A stretch of DNA of 64,000 nucleotides from Synaphobranchus kaupii (GCA_029718625.1 CM056385.1:27409460-27473459); one strand, 5' to 3'. Shown: positions 21,249 through 32,480, counted from the stretch's first letter. The notes: generated by a model from the sequence alone, not told the origin. Made by a program: numbers and translations.

Positions 21249-22220
21249 ATTAAAGCTAGAGTACGCAACTTTTTCCCAACAGTCACATTTGTTGTCAAAA
21301 CATTTCAAAGTCAGAACATCCCTTGGCCCTGTCCACAGAGAAAGAGACACCCCCCCTCCACCCCACTGCTTCCGCAGGCCTTGTTGTGAACGTGCAAGTC
21401 CTGTAGATGCGATTGCAGGATTACAGACTGGTATAGCTAACATTACAGTAAAAATGTCATCTAAAAGTCTAAGTAAAACAACAGAATTTTTTCTGTTGTT
21501 GTAGAGTTGCATAACACTGAGTTTGTGTGGCATTAGTCTGAACCAGGCATTATCTGGGTACAGCTGGTATGCATGTAGCCTAACTTATAGCCGCATAGCC
21601 GGTTCCAGCTAACGCGACATCTATACGACACATAACGTTAGCAAATATTTCCTTCTTCCAAGCACTAGCTGCCGAATAAAGTAACGTTATCAATAATAGC
21701 AACCTAGTTACTATTCATTATAGGTAATTACAGTTGTCTGGCAAGCAGAGAGTCCATTCATGTCCATTCGTTTTTACCTACCTGTTCAGTAGAATATGGG
21801 AGCTCCACGTCTGTCTTTAAACCAATTCGCTCCCGAACATCTCGCCACCTTCTGAAATGAGCACCCATGTTTACTCCAGTTTTCGAGCACGCTTTATCCA
21901 ATTCCCTTTTCCTTTTCTTTCCGTGAAATAGTGTAGGTGTAACGGGTCGCTGTGAAATGTCTAGCTGGTGAACTGCCAAGGTCACTGTTGATTACTTACT
22001 GTTGATTTGTTTGCGATGTGAACCGGCCTATCTCTTCGATTGGCTCTATGGTCATAAGCCACTTTGTTTTGAAAACAAAATTCGGGCTGAATCACAGGTT
22101 TTAGAATGCAGAATTGGAGGGTATAAACAGTGTATGATGCTGGATTTCTCTCAGAACAGTTCTTTCTATGATTGCTACTAAGCGTGACCGTTCACCAATA
22201 TTTTTGTAAAAAAGCTTTAA
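21249..22220. mobile_element. Inverted-repeat element with exon-like module, copy 1
   Basis: The left end is TTAAAGCTAGAGTACGCAAC then TTTTT; the right end is AAAAAAGCTTTAA. Copy 2 (29265-29807) preserves the better right end AAAAAATACTCTAGCTTTAA. Both carry the same minus-strand coding module. Both also carry the same flank, TTTCCTTCTTCCAAG.ACTAG then AATAAAGTAAC. It is short for an autonomous element, so probably a deleted derivative of one that carried a spliced gene. Confidence 0.7.
21782..21985 (-). CDS. Transposon-carried exon, conserved basic/amphipathic module
   Basis: The minus-strand frame reads VHQLDISQRPVT, KRKRELDKACSKTGVN, GAHFRRWRDVRERIGLKTD and ELPYSTEQ, then meets CAG|GTAGGT, a strong splice donor (exon end 21782). 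The copy at 29.4 kb keeps the same frame, motif and donor despite many substitutions. The pattern (RELD...KTGVNIG.HF.RWR..RE..GLK.D.EL) resembles a module I have seen repeated in fish genomes next to DNA-transposon genes. I cannot name the family with certainty. It is likely an exon of a transposon-encoded or captured protein. The rest of that gene is absent here. Confidence 0.4.
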
Positions 22221-23054
22221 CTATGAACTTTTTGTGCCACATAGGAGAACTCTTAGTGGTAAAATAAAATGCTTTGTGAATACGGCCCCTGATATGGTAT
22301 AAAAGCCGCACCGTGAAATAGGCAGCATATGTCTGATGTTTTGTCCCAAAGAAACTCCCCCCCACCCTCCCCTCACCCCCATTACTCTCCATGGTGAAAA
22401 GATGCTCTAGTCACTCCTTTTGTGCTCTGGCATTGCAATGTGGAAGCATTTTGAAATTTGAATGATTTCTGCCCCTTGTCTCCTCATAGCACTTTACTTC
22501 AGCTTTTAGCATTTCAGTTTGGACTCAGTCTGCGTTCTGCCTTCAGTGTGCAAATTTTCATAGGGTCCTGATGAGAAGGAAGCTTACGCGTGAACTGAAG
22601 CTGTTTGGAAAACCACAGGACACGGCATTAAAAACAAAATTGTGCTCAAATTGTTTGTTTAATTGAGAATGTTCTCCAATTAACTGGGAGCACAGTCAGT
22701 ATGTGTGGGGTCAGCTGTAGCTACTTATGAGTGGAGAGCTGATGTGTGTGTTAGGATAACGCTCTGGGCTTTACCTTCGTTTATGTATTCTGGAGTTTTG
22801 ACTGTTGCTGAAATCTTTGATGTGCGAAATGTTAAATGCAGCCAGTGGAAATGGAACAAAATTAAAATCCAAATTAAAATACTGGAAGGTAATGTCATAC
22901 TGAATAGGCATTATGAAATCATCTTAGGCAAAACTTTGTCTATAACCATAATACTGAATGCTGTCCGATCTCATGTGACGCAGTTATAATGGATTTTTGT
23001 GAATTTGTACATTTATTTAGCAGAACACTCACTTCCTCTCACATTGCTGATATA
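22221..23054. other. Unassigned
   Basis: No gene seen. A C-rich patch (CCCCCCCACCCTCCCCTCACCCCC region) lies at about 22355-22380. Confidence 0.35.
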
Positions 23055-23906
23055 GGGCTCTATCTTGACGATCTTAGCGCATAGTCTAAAATGCATGGCG
23101 CTAGTGCATTTAGGGCATGTCCAACTCCACTTTTGCTAGTTAGAGGGCGCATATTTTGAGTGCAAAATAAGACACAAGGTTAAAATGGGCTGAATTAGCC
23201 TCTTCATTAATTATAGGTGTGTCTTAGGTGTAACATGCAATAAACCAATCAGAGTGTTATCCCATTCCCTTTAAAAGCTACCTGTGTTTGAACCTTGGCA
23301 GACTGCTAGGTAAGTAAGACCCTGAAAAGTGTGATTTACAGCGGGTGCAACAGACCTGCTCGTGCTTGAAGTTAATATATGGCATTAAAATTCTCATAAT
23401 TAATTGTGTAATGTGCTGCAAATTGATGAAAGCATTTAAGGCAGCATTCCCCTTCGCTGAGGGACAGGTATGTGGTCTTTGACCGATGGACTGTTTTATT
23501 ATTATGCATTTTTTTATATAGCCTACACAATAATAATATTTCACATTGTAATCTTTATATGTTTATGCATGTGCGCGCCCCTTTGCGCACACGCCTATGT
23601 AGAAGCACTTATATTGTGGCGTTAAAATAACATGCGACATGACTGCGACATAGACCAGGTTTGTGGTGGTTTTAGCGTAAGCGCTTTCTGCTGGCTCAAG
23701 ATAGCAATTATTATAGCAAAAATTATCCTGGCCACACCTCATCTTAAGACCAACCTGCTCAGTTCACTTGCTATGGGCGCAAGATCACTTGGTATTTAAA
23801 TGCCGTGAGCGCTGGGTGCTATAATGACCTCTGCACCAGGTGTAAGATAGCAAAGACACTTGCGTTTCGGTTAGCACCACTTAGCGCCGGGTGTAAGATA
23901 GGGCCC
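23055..23906 (+). mobile_element. Element A family, short copy B
   Basis: The ends GGGCTCTATCTTGACGATCT and GCGCCGGGTGTAAGATAGGG match the 1.98 kb copies at 9708 and 43978, but about 1.1 kb of interior is missing. The ends are cleaner (GGGCTC...GGGCCC), so this copy best defines the terminal inverted repeat. Confidence 0.85.
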
Positions 23907-24094
23907 ATAGTTTATAATGCTGACTGATGCCGACTTAGAACACGGGAGAAGAGGGGGCCCTTTGTTTTGTTTCAGCTTTTCATCTGTTGTGGTGTGTGGT
24001 ATGCAAACAGCATTAGCATAAGAATATAAGCATAGCCTACTGTGAAATTGCATCAAGTGCTTGCATCAACTGCATAAAATGACCCTGCATAAGA

Positions 24095-24345
24095 TAAGAC
24101 CAGCTGGGATTCTCAGATGGTTTAAGCTATGTTTTTTCGACATATCTAGTTGGTCTGTGGCTGGTCAAAGCTGGTTAACCTGGTAAAATAAGCTGGTGGT
24201 CAAACTGGTGGACTAGCTGACTATCGGCTGTTCAGCTGGTGAACAGCTGGTCGACCAGCTAAAACCAGCTCGAAGCGGTGAAAATACAGTTTAAACCAGC
24301 TTGAACAGTTTAGGCTGGTTTAAGATGGAATTTTCAGCGAGGCAA
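24095..24345. repeat. CCAGCT/AGCTGGT-rich degenerate repeat
   Basis: More than a dozen AGCTGGT or ACCAGCT words on both strands within 250 bases, typical of a low-complexity, self-complementary fish repeat. Confidence 0.75.
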
Positions 24346-25150
24346 TCACAGCTGTCTCTGACAAGGCTGTAATGTTGACTTTTCTGATAAGGGTCTCAGT
24401 GTTAATTTGCTGCCTTATTGCTCTAATTCCTTTGGTTAAGGAAGCAAATTGATTACTAATGTGCAGAGATTTGATGACAAGGTAAGAATATCTTGAGAAG
24501 GAGTGCTAAGAGATGGATAACTTCAAGTGAAATAATTTATTATGAAAACACATCATGGCTCTGCCTCAACACCTCTAATAATACCTATTACTTTGTTGTT
24601 TTGAAATGAACACAGTTTCACAGCATAAATACGATTTCAGTTCATTAATAAAAACTCAAACTTTGACTAAAGCAACTTCAGTTTTCACCTGCACCTGGAA
24701 TATCTTTACATTGAAACAACTTTATTTTTAGCAATTAAGCTGAGGTCTGCCAAGGAAACAGAAACCTGGTTCTCATTTGATACACGTGGTTCATTTGTGG
24801 GGTTGTAAACATTAATGTGTTGGTTTTGTTTTATGAGATCTCAGGTTACACAGTGTTTCCACAGGAATATGTTAATTATATTTTTCACATTTTGTTGGAT
24901 TTCTCCTGCAGAAAAATGGACAATAACAACAACAACATAAGGATGTCATTGCACGTTTGCTTAGTTAACAAATGAACATTAGTGCCTTTACAATAGGAAC
25001 TGTTTGAATTAAAGTTGAATCTGAGGTGCTTAATGGAACAAGCTGTGGAAACTTGATTTAAAGCATATGTGGACATTAAAGCAAATGTGGGTCATTCTTG
25101 AGGGGCCAGATTAATAGTGCCATTTTCAGAGTTTGGATTAGGAAAATTTA
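24346..25150. other. Unassigned
   Basis: No gene or repeat family recognised. Confidence 0.35.
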
Positions 25151-25159
25151 CATTACACA

Positions 25160-25445
25160 GAAGGATGGGCTCCTCCCTCTATAGCTGGGCTCATCCTGAG
25201 ATCTCTGCCCATTGGGGAATTTTTTCTCGCCACCGTTTGGGTGTTTTTCTTCCCACTGGGGATTTTTTTTTTTTTACCTCAATTGCTCTCTTTTTGCAGA
25301 TTCAGGCCTGGTTTTTACCCAATTTCCCTTTCTGTTTCCTGTGTAAAGCATCTTTGTGACAGTGTCTTTGCAAAAAGTTAAATTGAAATTGAATTGAAAT
25401 TGAATGAAAACAAAATTCAAATTGAATAGAATTGAATTGAAAATA
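25160..25445 (+). mobile_element. LINE-type 3' tail
   Basis: Contains CTGGGCTCATCCTGAGATCT, TTTTCTCGCCACCGTTTGGG, TTTGTGACAGTGTCTTTGCA and AAAAAGTTAAATTGAAATTG, ending in degenerate (AATTG)n. This matches the 3' UTR and tail style of fish non-LTR elements (GTGACA...AAAAGCGCTATATAAATTGAATTG). No coding part is retained. Confidence 0.6.
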
Positions 25446-25839
25446 ACCTTTCCTACTCCAGTTAAACGTCTGCTATGTAGAGCCATGTTTGAGCACTGCT
25501 GCAGAATGGCCTTTAGGGGATAGTGCGGCAGATAAGAGGAACAGCGGGCACCAGGATTGTGATCAGTAAAAAAATAAATAAAACTGCAGGGATTTAGGGT
25601 GGTAATCTCACACCTGAGTGTGAGAAGCACTCTGCTTTTTAAAGGTCTAAGGCAACCCAGAACAGCACAATTTCTTTTCACCACTGCTTTTAGCCGAGTG
25701 AAAAAAAACAGCTAGGCTGAAAGGTTAACTGTTTGTAGGACTCACTGAATGGCAGTCTTCTTCCAGCAGTTTTATTATTTGTTTCAGATTTTTCTCTTTT
25801 TGGTAGCCAATTGAACCCTATGCTATTCAATTCAATTGT

Positions 25840-26105
25840 CCCCGTGCAGCTACCGCTAGAGAATTGCTGCTATGCACACTGTCAGCCGCTAGTAGGATGG
25901 AGAGCGCGACTCCTTGAACTCCTGACCATAATTCCAACTCGCCCAGGGCCATTCTTAGCGCAACGATTCTCTCCGAGCCAATTGCCAATTGCCGCTCCCT
26001 CAAGGCACCGGCCATGCTCGGAAGGACCGGGGATCGAACCCCCGATCCTCAGGGCGCAACCGCACAGACTGAAAATCTGCGCCTTTGTCCGCTGCACCAC
26101 CGCAT
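25840..26105 (-). mobile_element. tRNA-derived SINE
   Basis: On the minus strand the 5' head has a consensus RNA polymerase III A box, TGGTGCAGCGG (26099-26089), and B box, GGTTCGATCCC (26040-26030), 50 bases apart. A recognisable anticodon stem-loop (CAGA-TTTTCAG-TCTG) lies between them. About 170 bases of unrelated body follow. It lies about 250 bases beyond the receptor's stop codon in the same orientation, so it may sit in or near the receptor's 3' UTR. The founder tRNA is uncertain; the loop reads like TTC (Glu). Confidence 0.8.
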
Positions 26106-26355
26106 GCATGAGTACCAGCATGAAGACTGAGTGCTGAGACTCAGTGTTTCCTGAGAGCATTCATGCCACAGCTTCAGCCAGAAAAACTATCAGGCACCAA
26201 TCAATGTGGAGGGTCTGCACCCAATGAGGCAGCATGCCTGCTTTACACTTTGAGTGCCCCGTGTTATCACACGTGATAATACAAGTATATACTCTTTTTT
26301 CCCTCTCCCGCCATCCGTTCCTTCCTCCTCTCCCCCCCTCCACACCCCCAGTATC

Positions 26356-27450
26356 TCACAGAGTGGTGTTTCGAGAAATGTACATCCTGTTGTGGTAGAC
26401 CGTGTCAGAGGCCAGGTAGTCTTTGTGAGGGAAGTGGTGTGCATGATCGTCGGCGTGGGGCGTGGCCTGGCGCTTCAGTGGAATGGCGCAGTAGTCCACT
26501 TGCTCAACGTCGACCCCGCTCTCCAGCCAGCGGAAACAGACGATCCGCTGGAAGGAACGGCGAAAGTTGTCGGAGACGAAGCCATACAGGATGGGGTTGG
26601 CACCGCTGTTAGCGTAGCTGAGTATGACGAAGAGCTGGGTCATCGTGGGGTCGGGCGGATGGTGGAAGACGCTGACCAGCTGGATGATGTAGAAGGGCAT
26701 CCAGCAGATGACAAAGACTGCCACCACCAGAAGCACCATGCGGGTGATCTTCTTCTCAGAGCGGCGCCTCTGGAGCCAGCCCGCCTTCAGGCCCACAGCC
26801 CGCATACGCACCACGATCAGGCAGTAGCACAGGCAGATGGCCACCACGGGCAGCAGGAACCCCAGCAGGAAGGTGTAGACCACGAACGCCGCCGACCATG
26901 ATGACTCTGGCCACAGGAAGTTGCAGTCGACGCCGCCATCCCGCACTGGCACGGTGTCGGCGAAGACGATGATAGGCAGGATGACCACCAGCGAGAGCCC
27001 CCACACGCAGACGTTGATGGCCTTGGCCACGGTGGGTCGGCGGTAGCGCGCGGCTTTGATGGGGTGGACCACGGCGATGTAGCGGTCCACGCTCAGCACG
27101 GTCAGGCAGAATACGCTGGTGAACATGTTGATGCCATCCACGCTGAGCAGCAGCCGGCACATGAGGGAGCCGAATGGCCAGTGCCGCAAGGCAGCCGAGG
27201 TGGCCAGGAACGGCATGCTCACCATGAAGAGTTCGTCGGCAATGGCCAGGTTCAGGATGTAGATGTTTGTGGCCGTCTTCATCTTGGCGTACTTCAGGAT
27301 GACATAGATCACCATGGTGTTGCCTGTCAGCCCCACGCAGCACACCAGGGCATAGGTGGAGGCAATGAGGATGGTGCTGGCAACCTGCCCCATCTCAAAG
27401 TCCTCATAATCCAAGGTGGAGTTGAGAGGCTCTCCGGAGGGGAACAGCAC
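26356..27450 (-). CDS. sstr4: Somatostatin receptor, subtype 4-like (GPCR)
   Basis: Single-exon class A GPCR, 364 codons in the open frame. It would bind somatostatin at the plasma membrane and couple to Gi/o. Seen: N-glycosylation site NST at residues 10-12; TM1 about 26-51; [18 protein letters not shown] in TM2; D105 in TM3 (ligand-lysine contact in this family); Cys98/Cys176 disulfide pair; DRY at 122-124; CWMPFY in TM6; [13 protein letters not shown] in TM7; Cys305 possible palmitoylation; C-terminal TTL, a PDZ-ligand form shared with subtype 1. FADT and [18 protein letters not shown] favour subtype 4 over 1; subtype 6 is not excluded. Odd points: the frame opens at GTG (27450), no upstream in-frame ATG exists before the stop at 27534, and the first in-frame ATG is codon 20 (27393). 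An ATG at 27478 lies in another frame across a G6 run. Gly283 replaces the usual Cys. Confidence 0.92.
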   Translation of the reverse strand: MLFPSGEPLNSTLDYEDFEMGQVASTILIASTYALVCCVGLTGNTMVIYVILKYAKMKTATNIYILNLAIADELFMVSMPFLATSAALRHWPFGSLMCRLLLSVDGINMFTSVFCLTVLSVDRYIAVVHPIKAARYRRPTVAKAINVCVWGLSLVVILPIIVFADTVPVRDGGVDCNFLWPESSWSAAFVVYTFLLGFLLPVVAICLCYCLIVVRMRAVGLKAGWLQRRRSEKKITRMVLLVVAVFVICWMPFYIIQLVSVFHHPPDPTMTQLFVILSYANSGANPILYGFVSDNFRRSFQRIVCFRWLESGVDVEQVDYCAIPLKRQATPHADDHAHHFPHKDYLASDTVYHNRMYISRNTTL

Positions 27451-27998
27451 CCCCCTCTGTCCAGTTGGGCTCTGGCATAGCTGGTGTTTTTGCCTCTCAC
27501 CAGCACCTAAGCAAAGTGGGCCCGGTCGGATTCAGCGACATAACTGTGTCTTTGCCGGCAATCGTCTGTTCATCTGTGCCTTGAGCCCTGGAGGTGAATT
27601 CCTGATAAAAAAGTGCAGGTTTAAATCACAGAATATTAAATAATCAGAGGTAAAAACTAAAGTTGTGAAACCAAAAAGGTTTGAAGCCACTTGCCATATT
27701 ACTCAGTAGATGGGTGAAACCAACTGAGACACATGCATGCGTGTCATTGATGAATTTTACAAAGCAAGCCCTTCGGTGACACATCAGAAAGTATGTTGGA
27801 GTTGCATGTCATTAGGGGCTGCTATCTGAGAACTTCTGAAATGTACTACAGAGTGGAAAACATGGGAACACCAGAAATGTGATGTCTTCCTCCTTCTCTT
27901 ACAAATGTTTTATCCAAGAGAAGAAATACTTTCACCTGTGGAGTTTTTGCAATGTTTGAATATGTCTCTGTCCTACATTCTTAACCAAGATCATTGTT
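27451..27998. other. Receptor 5' flank
   Basis: Immediately upstream of the receptor on the minus strand. It includes an out-of-frame ATG at 27478 followed by PEPNWTEGG, which contains a glycosylation sequon and looks like the true N-terminus. No convincing TATA box or CpG island could be picked by eye. Beyond about 27640 the sequence is unassigned. Confidence 0.4.
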
Positions 27999-28184
27999 CT
28001 GGTGTGTAACACTGTAACTGGTGTGTAATGTTGTTCTGGTGTGTAACACTTTACTGGTGTGTAACACTGTAACTGGTGTGTAATTCTTTTCTGGTGTGTA
28101 ACACTGTAACTGGTGTATAATGCTGTTCTGGTGTGTAACACTTTACTGGTGTGTAATGCTGTTCTGGTGTGTAACACTTTACTG
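27999..28184. repeat. 18-19 bp minisatellite
   Basis: About ten units of CTGGTGTGTAACACTGTAA and variants (…TAATGCTGTT, …TAACACTTTA). Two alternating unit types form a partial higher-order pattern. Confidence 0.9.
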
Positions 28185-28375
28185 ATAAACTGAAATCTTC
28201 TGTGAAGATTCTGTGAAACCACCTCCCCCACTAAGTCATTGTCTCCTGAATGACTCCCTGAAATGCACCTCTTACTGTTCGGTCATCTAAAAAGGAAAGT
28301 GAAAACTGATCACATGCTGTACAGAGGGAAGGCCAGACAGGGCGGGGCCTGGAGGCGGGGCCTCTACCCCACAGG

Positions 28376-28552
28376 TTAAGGAGAGGATATCTGCTTGCCT
28401 GGCTGACATCTCTGAGTGGATAGCTACCCATCACCTGAAGCTCAACCTTGATAAGACAGAGCTCCTCTTCACGCCATACAAGACCTCATCACTACATGAC
28501 CTCTCCATAACTGTTGACGGTACCAGGATTCAACCATACCTGACCACCTGGT
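28376..28552 (+). mobile_element. L2-type LINE reverse-transcriptase fragment
   Basis: Plus-strand reading gives HHLKLNLDKTELLFTPYKTS then LSITVDGTRI, matching the L2 copy at 42396-42500 (HHLKLNLDKTRLLFIPHKSS then RSITIDGT). Truncated on both sides and abutting repeat Y. Confidence 0.85.
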
Positions 28553-28569
28553 TGGCTAAATGCATCTAA

Positions 28570-28965
28570 GTCATCATGGGTCTGACAAGCCTTAAACCAT
28601 CACTCTGCTGCCAGATATGCAGTAGATATGGATGGATAACTTGAAGGGTTTCTTCTCCTGACTTATTTTTCCATAGAGTTCAATAGGAAAATTTGTCAGG
28701 AGAAATTACCATTAAAGTGATCCATCTATATCTGCTGCATATCTGGCAACAGAGTGATGGGTTGAGGCTCGTTTGATACCCCAGACCCTTGATGACTTAC
28801 AGCCATTTCGCCAACCATGTATTCCATACTGTTCCAGCATAATTTACAGCTAAATATAGTCCCACCCCCCAATTCCCATAGAGATCCATTCAAATGCAGA
28901 GAAGTTATAGTATCACTTGTAAGAGTACCAGCAAATAAGATATCAAGAGTCTTTTGATATTGTTG
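28570..28965. repeat. Fold-back repeat Y, copy 3
   Basis: Hairpin core (ATCACTCTGCTGCCAGATAT ... inverse) followed by a full right arm with CCAACCATGTATTCCATACT, CCACCCCCCAATTCCCATAG and GATATCAAGAGTCTTTTGAT. It then runs directly into a Tc1-type arm at 28966. Confidence 0.85.
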
Positions 28966-29262
28966 GGTCATAGACATCAGGAAGTCATAGCATGCAAAGG
29001 ATATGCGACCAAATATTAAAAATGATTACTTTATTCTACATTATGTTAAACGGTCCAATATTTTTTGATGCCCGAAAATGGGGGGGCTATGTACAAAAGG
29101 TTCTATAATTTCTAAACGGTTCATCCAATATGGATGAAAATACCCTCAAACAGTCTGCACCTCAACCTCATTGTCATTGTATCCTTTCAAACTCAAAGTG
29201 CTAGAGTACAGAACCAAAATAACAAAAAGTGTGTCACTGTCCAATGAATTATGGTGCTCACT
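28966..29262. mobile_element. Tc1/mariner-type half element
   Basis: Shares GGGTCATAGACATCAGGAAG and GCAAAGGATATGCGACCAAA with 46705-46760, 63130-63180 (inverted) and 63495-63550. It ends with GTGTCACTGTCCAATGAATT, a mutated form of the TGTCCAAATACTTTTGGACT end seen at 46986-47005. Non-coding remnant. Confidence 0.65.
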
Positions 29263-29264
29263 GT

Positions 29265-29807
29265 ATATGACGTATAACATTAGCTAACATTTCCTTCTTC
29301 CAAGAACTAGCCACCGAATAAAGTAACTTTATCAATAATAGCAACCTAGCTACTACTCATTATAGGTAATTAGAAAGTCGTTTCGCGTTTAAACTTTTGG
29401 CCTACCTGTCCAGTAGAATATTGGAGCTCCATATCTGTCTTTAAACCAATTCGCTCATGAATATCTCGCCACCTTCTGAAATGAGCACCTATGTTTACTC
29501 CAGTTTTCGAGCAAGCTTTATCCAATTCCCTTTTCTTTTTCTTTACATGAAATAGTGCCCGTGTAACGGGTCGCTGCGAAATGTCTAGCTGGTGAACTGG
29601 CAAGGTCAATCTCACTGATGATTGGTTCGGGATGTGAATCTCTTCGATTGGTTCCACAGTCTATGGTGATAAGTCACTTTGTTTTGAAAAAGAAAAGGCC
29701 GATTCGCTGATTTTAGAATGCAGAATTTGAGGGTATAATGTATAAACACAGTGTATTGTGCATGACTGTTCCCTGATATTTTTCGAAAAAAAATACTCTA
29801 GCTTTAA
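29265..29807. mobile_element. Inverted-repeat element with exon-like module, copy 2
   Basis: Right end AAAAAAATACTCTAGCTTTAA-type, matching the inverted left end of copy 1 at 21249. The left part is truncated at about 29265, next to the Tc1-type remnant. It carries the coding module below and the same flank (TTCCTTCTTCCAAGAACTAG). Confidence 0.7.
29406..29657 (-). CDS. Transposon-carried exon, copy 2
   Basis: Same module as 21782-21985: VHQLDISQRPVT, KKRELDKACSKTGVNIGAHF, RRWRDIHERIGLKTDMELQY, then CAG|GTAGGC as donor (exon end 29406). An ATG at 29657 opens the frame with MEPIEEIHIPNQSS. The differences from copy 1 leave the frame and the charged/aromatic pattern intact, which suggests it was once under coding constraint. 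Family not certain; see copy 1. Confidence 0.4.
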
Positions 29808-32480
29808 ACACACGTTTCTTCGGCTTGCTGCAACCTTTTTTTTTTTACATAATGCAAATGCTCTTGTAAACGAAGGTGAAGTCTTCTGTGCAAATCAGCT
29901 GTAATGACAGATGCACAGGTTTCGATTTTCTCCAGAATGTTTTTTTTTTCTTTTTTTGGAGAGAATGCATAAATCTGCATAAAACAAAAATATGTAATTC
30001 TCTGAGTGAATCCATGCTTACCCTGTATTATGAATGTATTTAATGCTGGCCATGTGTGGCTGTGGAATATTATGGGGGCTGAGTTTAATGAAAAATTGAG
30101 TCTGATGTAGAGAGACCAGTGTTTGATTGGTACATTTACCTGATTTTTTTGCTGTACATATGTGTATTAATAAAGGCAAAATGCATCAAACTGCCGACAG
30201 CTGCAATGTCCCACCTGGGGTGTGAACTGGCAACTCCCTAGGTACCAATGTAGTTCATTAGGTACTGCTTCACAACAGCACCCCAAAAGTAATGCCTGTG
30301 GACTAGAGCTAAGGGAAACTCATGCATGCTAATGAACACATAGCGAAAGAATGCATGAGCATTCTTGAAAAATGAGCATTGACACTGATGCACTGTTTGA
30401 CTTTGATAATAAGCCTGTTGTGGGAATTAACCTTACCTGAAGCACACCTGACTGCTCACTGGCTGGTTTGCTGGGCCAATCAGGACACCTAGGGCCTCTC
30501 TGAAGTTTAGTACTCTGAGCCTGTGAGAAATGTATAGATAAGTAAGGTAAAGGTATGAGAGTCACAGAAGTGGGTGCACAAACATGCGCACACACACACA
30601 CACACACAAACATACACACGCACATGTGCGTCATGGGTTTGTTTCTCATGTGTAGCAGGGTTTGCTGCCGCTTCTCTGATGAAGCCTAATTAGCAGAGGA
30701 AACAGTTCCTGTTCTTCACGGGACAGGATGCTGCTATGCAGGTGGCATTAAAAAAAAATACACGAGGACCACCTGATGAGCTCGCTTTCAGCGGAAACCA
30801 AACAACCCACTCAGGCTGTAATTACCCCTACATAATTTCTGCAACCCACATTGGTACGGGGTTCCTGGTTCCCATGGGGATGACTGGCAAGAAGGGAAAT
30901 TTATACAACTCTATCTGCCATTTCTACAGTTCTATCTGCCATTTCTACACTTCTTGTCAGCTCATTGATCTTATGACTTAGGACATCCTAGAAACTGGAT
31001 AAAAACTTGTGCACTCATTTTTAGTTCTCGTGTCACGATAACTGGCGAATGCATCTGTGTCTACTGTCAATTCACGCGAACAAAGAGAAAGGCACGGCTG
31101 GTCTGAAAAAAAAAAACAGCAGCCTGGATATGAATGTTATTCTGAACATTTATATATGTGTACAGTGTTTCCCACAGGATCTTCTGAACCTGTGGTGGGT
31201 GGACTGTCTAGGGGGGTCTGGGGGCATTTCAACAGCTAAATGTATCAATTTGGTGCTCTTTGAGATTAATATTTAAACACTAGATCATGGGAAATGGAGC
31301 ACGTGAAATATAGAGAATTTAGGCTTTTTTTGGCTAGACAGCTAGCTGACAGACCACTAGAAACGTGGTCTGATGAAAAATATTCATAAATGTTTTGTCA
31401 GTAGACAAGACTATATACAGAAACCATCACAATGCATGTCTAGCCCTGTCTTAAGTGGGATTGAAAACTACAATAAAAACAGTTGAATACTTGTTTATTG
31501 ACAAAAAAGTCTGATTGGCTTGCTATTAAATCTTTGCTGCCTGTGTTGATTCTTCCTCTTCATCTTCCTTCTGTCTTTTCTTAGTAAAGTAATTTTAAAA
31601 AGTAGATCCTGTTATATGACATAGAAGCCAAATGAGCCAGGCGACACCAGATTGTTAAAAACTGGGAGCCTGCAGTGAAGGGAAACTATATATTTTGGTG
31701 AAGGAAACGTTGCGTTTTGCGATAGATTGCATTAGGCCTACATTGTGCTTAGATTATGCCTTATGTTTTAATTAATATGCAATCCCACAGTCAGCCAGTG
31801 CGAACATTATACAGAATACGAACACAAAGCAGACCAATCACAGTGATACCACAGCCCAAGCGCACACTCTGCACAAGCCTTCCTGTATTCTGTTTTTAAA
31901 TTAACTTCCCTGCATAATCCAAATTGTTGCATAACATCATAATACTATCTTAATACCACAGAAGTAACCTTGAAACCAGTAAACATGACATAGACATTTG
32001 AAAAATTGTTCCTTAAAAGTAATTTTAAAAATTTGTTTTCATCTATCACAACTGGCAAATGAGCAATTCCAATTTATGTGACATACCTGCTGCATAAGAC
32101 AGATAAAAACTACAAAACACAAATGTATGAATAAAAGATGGATTACTTTATACAGTATAAACAAAATTACACTATAAACAAAATTGCATTAGGCCTGGCC
32201 ACGTCACACATGTAAATGATTGTGAATCTCAATGTGTTTTTTATTACCTGGTAAAATACAGGTAAAAAATTTGAAATAAAATTAAAAAATACACCTGGCT
32301 TTCACCAAAGTCGGATATGCAAGTATTCAGAGTAACTGACACATGTGATATTGAAAGAACATCAACAACCTGTTGGAGAGGAATGCATGAGTGGAGAAAT
32401 CACACAAACTGGATGAAAGATTGAGACAATGCTGAAAAACGTCATGTATAAAATTAATATAAGAACAGTTAAATGAAGAC
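29808..32480. other. Unassigned; minor repeats
   Basis: No gene seen. 30588-30608 is a short (CA)n. 30190-30300 (minus strand) has a weak tRNA-like head (GTTGCCAGTTCACACCC as a poor B box). ACAGTGTTTCCCACAGGATC at 31160-31180 resembles a hAT-type MITE end with no visible partner. Otherwise AT-rich and featureless. Confidence 0.35.

Noticed and set aside
26356..27450. Receptor considered as a pseudogene because of the GTG opening and G283
   Set aside because: All seven transmembrane segments, DRY, NPILY, disulfide cysteines and the C-terminal motif are intact with no internal stop; a one-base problem at the 5' end is the simpler reading.
26254..27480. Long open frames opposite to or offset from the receptor (26254-26901 plus, 27064-27480 plus, 26756-27343 minus)
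   Set aside because: Shadows of the GC-rich receptor coding sequence; no independent motifs.
30190..30300. Possible tRNA-derived SINE on the minus strand
   Set aside because: The B box is poor, the A box unconvincing and no body or tail is seen.
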